A stretch of DNA of 64,000 nucleotides from Stentor roeselii (taxonomy: Eukaryota > Ciliophora > Heterotrichea > Heterotrichida > Stentoridae): assembly GCA_006503475.1 (NCBI GenBank), contig RSEH01000090.1:1-64000 (forward strand), read 5' to 3'. Position numbers and translations under genes: made by a program. Shown here one piece after another: positions 50,051 to 59,239 of this stretch. Position 1 is the first letter of the stretch, and each line of letters starts with the position of its first letter. Below the pieces are notes generated by a model. That model did no database searches, was not told the origin of the DNA, and saw only the letters and a list, made by a program, of their open reading frames with translations.

Positions 50051-51079
50051 TCAATCTTCAGGAAAAACAGAGGCACTATTAGGTTTAAGTGGAGAATCAA
50101 CCTGAACAGTAATCTCAAAGTCAGTCTGATTTAAAAATTTTTTCATAGCTTCTTTCGCCGAGCTAACAGAGCAAATATTTTTATTATCAATCGCGACATG
50201 TTTCCTCAAATCATAAAAAGCGAACCTTTTCGCACAAAAAAGCAAAGAAAAGTTACTTCTAACCTTTCTAGCAAAAGGATTATGTTTAGGAAAATAAATC
50301 CCTTTCTTCAAAGCCTCATTAGTAGTCAAGTTATTCAAAAGCAGATAAACATGAAAGCAAAGAAGTCCTCCAATCATCAAGGCCATAACAGAGCAATAAA
50401 TCAACAAAAACACTGAAGGACTAATTTTTTCAATATATTTCGATTCTTCCGAGTCGACAGTCAAAATAATATCAATGCAAACCGCGAGTGTGAAGACAAT
50501 AAGAAGCATCACAGAGCACAAGAAGTAAAAAAAAAGACTGTAGTTCTTTTTCCCAATGCAATTTCCTATCCAAGGGCAATGATGATCGAATCTCTCAACA
50601 CATAAGTTGCAGTCTGGACAATGTGAGGTCCGCGGAGGTCTCAACACAAAGCAGGACCTGCAGTACTTCAGCCGAATACGTGATGAGTTGAAACAACTCT
50701 CAAGATAAGGACGCTCTATTGCTGCTGGCTTTGCCGGCTCGTTGATTAAAGCTGAGTAAATTGTTGGACTTCCTGCAGGACCTCTTGCGAAGGGAAAGTC
50801 TTGTCTCGGGATGTACCCTGGGTTGCTTGTTGATACGAGAAAAAGGAAAAAAACGGAGGAAGTGAATAGAAAAATACTTGTTGCGCTGATTAAGGCGTGT
50901 AGTGATTTTGAGACTGTTGATAAGAATAGGACTTCTGGACCTAGGATCATTGTAAGAGTTATGATGATTCGGTAACTGTCGGGACTAGATGAGTATTACC
51001 CTAACATTATCAAACCGTCAAGGAAGAATTTGTTGTTTCCTCCCCATAGTTTGAATAACTTTTCTTTTGGTTTTTCCAT
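50051..51079 (-). CDS. DHHC palmitoyltransferase
   Basis: A 337-residue four-span protein from exons 51079-51000 and 50984-50051. It transfers palmitate to Cys of membrane proteins. The zinc-binding Cys-rich domain reads RLKYCRSCFVLRPPRTSHC, then DHHCPWIGNCIGKKNY with the catalytic Cys in DHHC. A TTxE motif is present (NLTTNEALKKG). Splicing joins the first exon (FKLWGGNNKFFLDGLIMLG) to PDSYRIIITLTMILGP, matching the conserved N-terminus of this family (N.FF..G....GPD). Without the intron the frame would stop at TAA. Stop is TGA. Confidence 0.92.
50985..50999 (-). other. 15-base intron in the DHHC gene
   Basis: Reads GTAATACTCATCTAG on the minus strand, splitting a Gly codon. It contains an in-frame TAA. 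Removal restores the conserved MLGPD. Confidence 0.92.
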
Positions 51080-51692
51080 TTATTTTCTTATGGAACAGTT
51101 GTCATTGTGAAGGATTGGATTAGAAGAGTAAGGATTTGGAGGGATTTACTTATTGAGATTTTTTTTGGGGAATGATGGTATATTAAAGATATTTCTTATT
51201 AATTGGGTTGAAGAGATGGACTAGGTCATTACTTCAATAAGATTTGTAAGAAGTGTCTTACTTACAGTCAAATAAATTACTTCAGAGTTTTAGAAAAAAG
51301 TATGCAAAAGGATTACCTCTCAGTTTTTTCGATTTATAGAAAATTATACCAAGATATAAGATTTCTGAAATTTTACTCTAATCAATATAAAAATTTAACT
51401 TCATCTTGAAAAATTTCTAAAATATCACCATTAAACCAAACCATCTCAAAAATATCATCAACAAGTCCCAATCTATCAGTATTTAAAATCAATAAATCCC
51501 TAAAATCAATCCATAAATCCTAAAACATATCCCAAATTCTTAAAAACTCAAACTCTTTAAACCTTTCAACCCCCAATCCTTTCCAAATCCAAAAACTTCT
51601 TTAACCCAATAAACCAATTCTTAATCCCAAAATTTTAATCAAAAATCTCTAAAATAATACTCTGAAACTATTCATCACAGATTGTTGCATAA
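51080..51692. promoter_or_regulatory. Divergent intergenic region with a 184-base G-free tract
   Basis: It separates the DHHC gene (minus) and the aldehyde dehydrogenase gene (plus). Bases 51480-51663 contain no G on the plus strand. The half next to the DHHC gene (about 51080-51240) is G/T-rich on the plus strand, so each gene has an A/C-rich coding strand on its own side. Confidence 0.55.
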
Positions 51693-53246
51693 ATGGAATC
51701 TAAGCCAATCGTACAGATTAGAGCAGCAATGGACCGAGTGGGCAAAGGTTACCGCGAAGGAGCGAACCGATCTTACAACAGTCGAATCAACAACTTAGAC
51801 GCTTTAATCTCAGCAGTTGAAGCCTACGCTGACAGAATCCGCGACGCGGTCCACAAAGACCTGGGTCGAAATGGGTTCATGACTGATTTGACTGAAATTG
51901 AAGGATTGAAGGACACTGTTGCTTATTATAGAGCAAATCTTTCAAAATTCATGAAAGAGATTCCGAAAGACCTCCCTGCTTTGCTCTTTCCTGGAAAAAT
52001 CTACCTGCAACCTGAACCTTTTGGCTTGAGTCTTATCATTGGGTCTTGGAATTTCCCGTTTTCTACTACTTTGCATCCTCTTATCAATGCGATTGCTGCT
52101 GGAAATACAGCCATTATCAAGCCTTCTGAAATGGCTCCTCATAGCTCTGCTGTGATGAAGGAGATAATTAACATGCTGGACCAAAGAGTCTTCGGTTGTT
52201 TAGAAGGAGGTCCAGAAATGGCAATAGCACTACTCGAGCAAAGATGGGACTTAATAGTATTCACAGGATCCCCTGAAAAAGGCAAATTAATCGCAGCAGC
52301 AGCAGCAAAGAACCTAACGCCGACAGTCTTAGAACTCGGAGGAAAAAACCCAGTAATAGTCGACAACGACGTAAGCATGAACAACGCCGCTCTTCGTATA
52401 ACCCAAGGTCGATTTCTCAATGTTGGGCAGCTTTGCATTTCCCCAGACATGGCGCTAGTCCATCGATCAAGACTAGACGAATTCTTATCAGAAATGCAAA
52501 AAACCATTAAACAGTTCTTCGGCGAGAATCCAAAAACCTCTCCAGACTATTCTCGAATGGTGAACGAGTTTCATACTAAAAGAGTTGCAAGCATGTTGGA
52601 AGGCCATGGTGGAAGAGTGATCTGTGGAGGAGAAGTCGATTTGAAGGAGAAATATATTTCACCTACGATTATCTTGAACCCGAATAAAGACTCCCCTGTT
52701 GGAGATCAGGAAGTTTTTGGACCGATTTTAGTGGTTTATACTTTTGAGGACTTTGAGGAAGTGCTTGAGATTATTAATAGAAGGGAAAAACCTCTTGCCC
52801 TTTATTACTTTGGGAATAATAAAAAACACTTTGAGGATATTAAGGTGAGGACTAGCTCTGGGAATGTTACTTGGAATGATTGTGTTTTTCATTATACTTG
52901 TTGTGACTTGCCTTTTGGAGGTGTTGGAAACTCTGGAACTAATGCCATGTTTGGAGAGGAAGGGTTTAGAGCGATGAGTCATAATAAGAGTATTATGGAA
53001 AAACCTGCTTTGAATGTAGGACCTTTGAATCTAAGGTACCCTCCTTATACCCCTGCTAATCAGAAGAAGTTCTTTAGTACCAAGAAAATGATGGGCTTTA
53101 ACGTAAGTTCCATGAAAAAAGCTCTTAACTATGCTTCAATGTTCGTATTAATCGGAGTTCTTGCTTATAAAGGGTACTTAGCAGTTCCAATAGATTACGC
53201 AATGCAGTTCAAAAATATGGTCCTCTCTTACATCAACCGAAATTAA
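51693..53246 (+). CDS. Fatty aldehyde dehydrogenase, family 3, membrane-anchored
   Basis: A 517-residue NAD(P)-dependent aldehyde dehydrogenase of the ALDH3 type, which oxidises long-chain aldehydes to fatty acids. Landmarks are PFGLSLIIGSWNFPF, FTGSPEKG (nucleotide binding), VLELGGKNP with the catalytic Glu, and NVGQLCISPD with the nucleophilic Cys. PFGGVGNSG lies near the end of the fold. A hydrophobic C-terminal segment (ASMFVLIGVLAYKGYLAV) matches the tail anchor of ALDH3A2, which places the enzyme on the ER or peroxisome. Upstream DNA is G-free. Confidence 0.93.
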   Translation: MESKPIVQIRAAMDRVGKGYREGANRSYNSRINNLDALISAVEAYADRIRDAVHKDLGRNGFMTDLTEIEGLKDTVAYYRANLSKFMKEIPKDLPALLFPGKIYLQPEPFGLSLIIGSWNFPFSTTLHPLINAIAAGNTAIIKPSEMAPHSSAVMKEIINMLDQRVFGCLEGGPEMAIALLEQRWDLIVFTGSPEKGKLIAAAAAKNLTPTVLELGGKNPVIVDNDVSMNNAALRITQGRFLNVGQLCISPDMALVHRSRLDEFLSEMQKTIKQFFGENPKTSPDYSRMVNEFHTKRVASMLEGHGGRVICGGEVDLKEKYISPTIILNPNKDSPVGDQEVFGPILVVYTFEDFEEVLEIINRREKPLALYYFGNNKKHFEDIKVRTSSGNVTWNDCVFHYTCCDLPFGGVGNSGTNAMFGEEGFRAMSHNKSIMEKPALNVGPLNLRYPPYTPANQKKFFSTKKMMGFNVSSMKKALNYASMFVLIGVLAYKGYLAVPIDYAMQFKNMVLSYINRN

Positions 53247-53268
53247 TAGTTCAAATTATTTAGTCTAG

Positions 53269-53412
53269 AAAATATTCCAACTAAATCAATCTCTCATCAA
53301 AATCTTCAAACTTCTAAAATTTCTTCCTCCCTCTTTCCCATCACCATCAACTCTCAACCCACTTCCTTTCAATCCATCATAATCATAAAAACAAATCCTC
53401 TTCCAAACTCTA
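53269..53412 (+). promoter_or_regulatory. 144-base G-free tract before the 1492-residue ectoprotein gene
   Basis: No G occurs on the plus strand in this run, between the ALDH stop and the next start at 53471. The position suggests a promoter or leader; the role is inferred. Confidence 0.4.
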
Positions 53413-53470
53413 GAAAGTCCTTCAAAGGTAAACTTAACCAGATCAATCCTCCAAATGAAAAATAATAAAT

Positions 53471-56400
53471 ATGCTTGTTGCCTTAAATCCTAGAAGGCCA
53501 TTCCCTCTTCTTTTTGCAGTGCTTGCAGTGCTATCCAGTGGACAAACGATAACTCAGCTGAATTCCCTGGCCAACATGCGAGTGAGTCAATCAGAAGTGC
53601 TTTACCTGGACCTCTACAACATGATCTCAGGGCCGAACCTGACATTCTCGATATCAGGGTCGTATTCTCCGAGTCTTCCAGCAAGCGACGTCAAGATTTA
53701 CCAGAACTTCAACTTGACCTTCTCTTCGAAGAAAACAGTTACGACGAATCAACAGCAATCTTATGGAGGACTTCAAATTGATTATTACCGTAAATACTTG
53801 TACACCATTGATAACAATTATATCAATGTCTGGAGCCTCAGCGAATTTCCGAGTTTGAATAAGTTGGCAAGTTATCAGGTTAAGGTCGAACCAAGCTATT
53901 ATGTGATTTCTATGCAACTTATTAATTTCAGGGTTGTTAATGGAAAACCTCTGCAGAGATTCGCTTTTACTGTCGAGTTTAGAGGAGCTACTTATATAAT
54001 GAGAGTGCTAAATTTCACTGATATTACAAAACCTGCTGAAATCGCCGATATGCAAATATTTCGACAGATTCCAAACTTCAGCAGAGCGAACTTTTACCAA
54101 GACTCCAACTACGTCTGGGGCTTTTTATACTCATCCTCAGAGATCCTGTTATTCCGATTCGACCTGATCGCTCAGTCATCAACATACATGTACTCAATTT
54201 CTCAATCGACTCTAAATGCGACAGCCTTAGCTCCAATTTCAATTTCCTTCTTCGGTGGTAACGGTTACTACTGCGACGAGAACATCGGAGTATTCCAAGT
54301 GTCTCTTGAATACTTGAACTCTACATCAGCGAACTTTCCAGTGACTCAAAGCCTGCGGGCGCCAAGTAACTTAGGAGTTCTTGTCTCTTGCACGATAAAT
54401 CGCGGCATTCTGACGGTGGACACTGAGCAAGGGACAGCTTTGTACTCGTTGCCTTCATTTCAGCAGCTGATAGCGTATCCTCACGACACCTACACAACGG
54501 ATGACAACTACGGAATGACCACTAATGGGGAACTTACAGTGGGATGGGTTGATACAGTCCTTTCTTCTAGTTCAGTTCGAACGAGTTTCAGGATTTATTC
54601 CAATCAACAGAGCTTTTTGAATTCTTTACTGATTGATGTGGATGCTACGGTTTTTTTGAATGGAGATACCTCGAATATGGACCCTGCTTTTGTATTGTAC
54701 CAGCCGATTACGAGTCAAGAAACTTATGTGATTATTAATGCGGCGAAGACTTTACTGGTTTATAAAATTGAGAAAGGGTCGTTTTTGGAATTCCCTGCAC
54801 AGAACGTGCCTTATACTTATACTGGTACGCTTGTTGCTTTTGATGGAACTAACTCTAAATCATTTCCAGTTAGTCTACAGGGAGTCAGTGGGAACAGCAC
54901 TGAAATCTTCACAGGTCGAGGGAATTATGATGGAGACGATTATCCTCATCCTAGCTCTTTCGCCAGTTATATTTTAACTGTAAACAACAGTGTCTTTACT
55001 TCTTATATCCCTGTCTGCAATTACTTCGATGGACCGAACCTGACTTATGAGCTGACTGTTAAAAAAGGAACAAAAAACTTCGATACTCTTGAAATTTACA
55101 CTCCTAGTAAATGGAGTCAAGCTTCCGTCATCAACGCTGAAAAAAATGTTGACTTGTCTAGTTTTCAGATCTTCCAACTTGGCCTAGGTAACGACTTGGT
55201 GATTAACTTAAATGAAGACTTTTTGCTTGTTTATTTTTTCCAGGATCTTGAAGAAAAAAGCACTTTTTCTTATGATTTTCCAAGTAACTGGACTACTTCA
55301 TTAGTCGCAGCTGAAGATGTTGGAGATGTTTTTATCATTGTAGAAAGTACTGGATATGATCAGAGTTTAATTTTTTACGTCCAGTGGTCAGTCTTTAAAT
55401 ACTCAAGTGGAAAAACTAGCCTAGTGACGAATAATATAATTCCTAATCGTGAACCTTCTTCTCAGATCTTGTTAGACAGTTACGGACTTTTTTACAGTCT
55501 TTCAGGAAACTCAATTGATATCTTCGAGTTAGACGAATCAACAGGAAAACTGACAGGAGTAAGCAGTATAAATCAAGACACCATCAGTACCACCATTGAT
55601 TTTACCCCAGTGTCCTTCGGAATCTTCGACAAGTTCTACGTGTTCGATTACTACCTGGGTCTTATTTACTTGGAAGAGGTAAACGGTACATCTCAATATC
55701 GTTATACAAGTTCAAATCTCGTCTTTCCTCAAAGTTTCGACGTGGTGATAAATGGTGACATAGATTACATCTACATAACAATCAGGACTTTCAACCTAAG
55801 CAACATTTACTTGGTGCCTGACTCTCTTTTATATTACGACATTCTTCCCTTAGTGCACTGCGACATTCCTTCAGGTTTTTCAATTTCAGAGTTATATTAC
55901 AGTCAAGTCTGTATAACAGGAGGAATGTTTTACATTCAGATATTTGATGCTTATGAGTCGTTGTTCGCAGCGCTTTACACTGAAATCTATCCTGGAATGA
56001 CAGGGTTCTTCGGATTAGGTTCAAGAGTGAATTATAATTCAGTGGCAGGGTATTACACTGACGGCACCAGGATGATCGCTTATACCATCGGCCAGAATGG
56101 AAACTCTTCATTTGACCCGACTTATCCTACAGAAGTTCAGCCAGGTGACGACTTGTCTCAAACGATTTGGTCTCAGGTGAAATTGACTTTTAATGATATT
56201 TACTTCGAGTCGCAGTATAAATTTGAACTGAATCTCAGAGCTTATAATAATTATCATAGTGTTGAAACCACTTTGAGCTATACTCTTTATAACTCCAGGA
56301 ATTTTATTGAGATGAATCAAAATTATAATAATAGTGACAGCAATTTTACCTCAGGGTATATTAATTTGGCGAAAGATGACTTTGTTTCGGTTATACCGAC

Positions 56401-57949
56401 TAATGCTTTTAGTGGGAATAATATTGAATTTGCGTTTCAGGTGAATTCAAGTATGGATAATATTAAAAAGGCAACTGAGTTTTGTAATAATAAAGAATCG
56501 TTTTGTCTTGAAAACAAAACTTATCCGGTCACGGAGCAACTTGGAGAGTTTAGGTATTTTGATCATTATGATGATAAAGTAGTGGCTACTAACTCGACCC
56601 ATGTGTTGTTCTATAGTTTGATTATTAATACTCAGAGTTATACTATGTCCTCGTTTAGACTTAACTGGGCTGTTCCGACAACAGTTATTGGAGATAATAC
56701 TGTTTGTTATCAGGTTGTTTATTTAAAAGGGCCGAATGCTTATGCTTTGGCTTGCACGTCTATACTTGAGAGAGGAACTTTTTATTTCATTGCAATTTTA
56801 GGGGCGAATCAACAGTTATGCTCTAGTTTATATTATATTTCGTATCCAGTCCAATTCCTGCGATCATCTTACGACAACGGAGTCACTTGGATCTTCTTCT
56901 TCGAGTCAGTGCAGATCACAATAATTCAGTTGGTAAACTCGACATCATCCCAAACCTGTGGCTTTACCTTCACAGACATCGGTCACATCTCACAGAACAG
57001 TTTATACACGAATACTCCACCATTTTCATTCGTCGCATCATCATTCAAGCCAATCGACATGTACTACTTCACTATAAACACAATGTTAATAATCGACGAA
57101 GACCTAGGACTAGTTTTCATTGAGCAATGGAAAGGCAAGGCTCCTTACACCTACCGTCTTGGCTTCGTCCTGACCCCAACAACGAACATTTTGCAAGTAC
57201 AGAACTCAAAAGTAATCAGTTCAGCCTTGGACAGAACAGGGCAAGAAACGGTTTTGCTCATAATGAATACAGCTGATGTTTACAAATGTGCAATTAACCC
57301 TTATCCTAGAGTAATAAGCCACTTTCCAAAGATCTTCGAAACTGGTTTCGTTCCAGCAAATAAAATGGCTGATGTGATTCCTGAGTCTACCACCCTGGTC
57401 TTCCCAGTGATAAAAGGAGATTCAGGTTATTTAAGGTTTTTGAACTACTCAAGTGATGCAACTTCAGCGATATACAAAGATCGGTTATTTGGACTGTTCG
57501 ATAACAATACTTACAACCAACGAGTGGTGGCTTCGAAGACTCAAGCAGGTATGATTCTTCACAATTTCAACGAAATCTCAATTTTAGAATCAGGAGGTCC
57601 TCTGCACGTCTTTGGCTTCCGAGCGAATCCTTTAGGATACGTAAGAAAATCTTCAAAAGCCTACAACGGGACTTTGGCCTTAGTAGGGTTCATCGGTTCA
57701 GAGTACAACCAGTACATTCCCGTGAAATATCTATACCCGAAGACCCAGGCAAATGACAAGTCTTCTTCATCAAATTCATTCGGAGTTCATACATATCGGT
57801 CACGTTGGAACCGATGGTACTTCTGGTTCATTTTCTCTACTTTTGCCATCGTCGCCGTGGCCTCCAGCATCTCAGTCTACGTTTGTATTTCAAAGCGCAG
57901 GACTCGAGCTTATTCTCAAAGCATCGGCTTGACTACGGTGAACCCTTAG
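53471..57949 (+). CDS. Large type I ectoprotein with three repeated modules
   Basis: A 1492-residue protein: signal peptide (PFPLLFAVLAVLSSGQT), a 1400-residue lumenal region rich in Asn, Ser and Tyr with many N-glycosylation sites, one membrane span (about 1449-1472) and a basic tail. Three modules of about 465 residues begin with related motifs: MISGPNLTFSIS (about 50), YFDGPNLTYELTV (about 517) and FSGNNIEFAFQV (about 979). Each is followed by propeller-like strands such as YLYTIDNNYINVWSLSEF and LFYSLSGNSIDIFELDE. It may be a giant surface receptor or adhesion protein. No homologue recognised. The stop lies 30 bases before the AFG1 gene start. Confidence 0.8.
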   Translation: MLVALNPRRPFPLLFAVLAVLSSGQTITQLNSLANMRVSQSEVLYLDLYNMISGPNLTFSISGSYSPSLPASDVKIYQNFNLTFSSKKTVTTNQQQSYGGLQIDYYRKYLYTIDNNYINVWSLSEFPSLNKLASYQVKVEPSYYVISMQLINFRVVNGKPLQRFAFTVEFRGATYIMRVLNFTDITKPAEIADMQIFRQIPNFSRANFYQDSNYVWGFLYSSSEILLFRFDLIAQSSTYMYSISQSTLNATALAPISISFFGGNGYYCDENIGVFQVSLEYLNSTSANFPVTQSLRAPSNLGVLVSCTINRGILTVDTEQGTALYSLPSFQQLIAYPHDTYTTDDNYGMTTNGELTVGWVDTVLSSSSVRTSFRIYSNQQSFLNSLLIDVDATVFLNGDTSNMDPAFVLYQPITSQETYVIINAAKTLLVYKIEKGSFLEFPAQNVPYTYTGTLVAFDGTNSKSFPVSLQGVSGNSTEIFTGRGNYDGDDYPHPSSFASYILTVNNSVFTSYIPVCNYFDGPNLTYELTVKKGTKNFDTLEIYTPSKWSQASVINAEKNVDLSSFQIFQLGLGNDLVINLNEDFLLVYFFQDLEEKSTFSYDFPSNWTTSLVAAEDVGDVFIIVESTGYDQSLIFYVQWSVFKYSSGKTSLVTNNIIPNREPSSQILLDSYGLFYSLSGNSIDIFELDESTGKLTGVSSINQDTISTTIDFTPVSFGIFDKFYVFDYYLGLIYLEEVNGTSQYRYTSSNLVFPQSFDVVINGDIDYIYITIRTFNLSNIYLVPDSLLYYDILPLVHCDIPSGFSISELYYSQVCITGGMFYIQIFDAYESLFAALYTEIYPGMTGFFGLGSRVNYNSVAGYYTDGTRMIAYTIGQNGNSSFDPTYPTEVQPGDDLSQTIWSQVKLTFNDIYFESQYKFELNLRAYNNYHSVETTLSYTLYNSRNFIEMNQNYNNSDSNFTSGYINLAKDDFVSVIPTNAFSGNNIEFAFQVNSSMDNIKKATEFCNNKESFCLENKTYPVTEQLGEFRYFDHYDDKVVATNSTHVLFYSLIINTQSYTMSSFRLNWAVPTTVIGDNTVCYQVVYLKGPNAYALACTSILERGTFYFIAILGANQQLCSSLYYISYPVQFLRSSYDNGVTWIFFFESVQITIIQLVNSTSSQTCGFTFTDIGHISQNSLYTNTPPFSFVASSFKPIDMYYFTINTMLIIDEDLGLVFIEQWKGKAPYTYRLGFVLTPTTNILQVQNSKVISSALDRTGQETVLLIMNTADVYKCAINPYPRVISHFPKIFETGFVPANKMADVIPESTTLVFPVIKGDSGYLRFLNYSSDATSAIYKDRLFGLFDNNTYNQRVVASKTQAGMILHNFNEISILESGGPLHVFGFRANPLGYVRKSSKAYNGTLALVGFIGSEYNQYIPVKYLYPKTQANDKSSSSNSFGVHTYRSRWNRWYFWFIFSTFAIVAVASSISVYVCISKRRTRAYSQSIGLTTVNP

Positions 57950-57979
57950 TTAGATTAAATATGACTTACAGGATTTATA

Positions 57980-59200
57980 ATGAAGTCTCTTCTTTTCTTC
58001 AGGAGCTTCAGTCGAATCATGTCGCAGTACTCGGTGAGAAATATCTAGAAACTTATTAATGAAGGGAAAATTTCGAAAGATCCGAACCAGATGAGAGTTT
58101 TAGAGATCATGGAAAAGGTTTTCAATGAACTTCATACTCCACCTGAAAGGACTACTAAAAAGGTTGTTGAAAATAAAACTGTCACTAATGCTGGATGGTT
58201 TTCGAGCACCACGGAAATCAAAAAAGTTGAAAATTTTGTGGAGATTTGGAGACCTATTAAAGGGTCGTATTTGTTTGGAAGTCCTGGATGTGGGAAGACT
58301 TTTTTGATGGACATGATTTATGATTTGGTGCAAATTGGGCAGAAGAGAAGGGTTCATTTCAATAAGTTTATGCTGGAAGTGCATGATAGTATACATCAGC
58401 TTAATTTAAATGAACCTCATAAGGGAGACCCTGTGCCTCGAGTAGCTCAACTGATATCAAAAGCAACGCGACTACTTTGTTTCGATGAGTTCCAAGTGAC
58501 AGATATCGCAGATGCAATGATTTTAAAGCGTCTTTTCGGTACCCTATGGGACTGCGGCGTGACAGTAATCGCGACCTCAAACCGTCCACCTGACGATCTT
58601 TACTTCAACGGCTTGCAAAGGTTTTTATTCCTTCCCTTCATCGACGATCTGAAATCAAACTGCGAAATCATCGACATCGACAGTTGTGTCGACTATCGTC
58701 AAGCAGGTGAAGAGGTTCAAACATTTATCCACCCTCTAAACAATGAAAGTGAAACAAGAGCTTATAAAATTTTCACAAAAATCACAGGAAAAGATAAGGG
58801 AAAGGCTCATACCTTGCCCGTGATGCAAGGACGACAACTTCATTGCAAATACGTGGCTGAAAAATGCGGGATGTTTACTTTTTCTGAACTTTGTGAACAA
58901 CCCTTAGGAGCAGCTGACTATATCGCCTTAGCAAGTTTTTTCACACATGTGATAATCACAGGTGTGCCACATTTCACTATCTACAAAAGAGATATAATGA
59001 GAAGGTTTATTTTACTTGTTGATGAGTTGTATAATAGAAAAGTCAAAGTCGTTTGCACAGCTGTTAGTGGAATTGACCAGTTGTATCAAGGAGAGACAGG
59101 CCAATACGACGAGATTTTTGCGTTTCAAAGAACAATTTCAAGACTGATGGAAATGCAGACTCATGATTACCAAAACACTCCTCACCTTCAGAATATTTAA
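57980..59200 (+). CDS. AFG1/LACE1-type mitochondrial ATPase
   Basis: A 401-residue P-loop ATPase from exons 57980-58033 and 58049-59200. AFG1-type ATPases act in mitochondrial protein quality control, including turnover of respiratory-chain subunits. Exon 1 gives an Arg/Ser/Phe-rich leader (MKSLLFFRSFSRIMSQYS) typical of a mitochondrial presequence. Exon 2 begins KLINEGKISKDPNQMRVLE, matching the family start (G.i..D..Q). Walker A is GSPGCGKTFLMD, Walker B LLCFDEFQVTD, and sensor-like ATSNRPPDDLY follows. The initiator could also be the downstream ATG at 58019. Confidence 0.9.
58034..58048 (+). other. 15-base intron in the AFG1-type gene
   Basis: GTGAGAAATATCTAG, phase 0, with an in-frame TAG. 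It is the only one of the nine with G rather than A at position 3. It joins the presequence to the conserved domain. Confidence 0.85.
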
Positions 59201-59239
59201 GATTAGGTTCCATATAATTCTTTCTGATTAATAATAATT

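Noticed and set aside
50991-51008. Telomere-like ACCCTAACA in the DHHC gene
   Set aside because: It is simply the coding sequence for MLG at the exon 1 border, so the match is coincidental.
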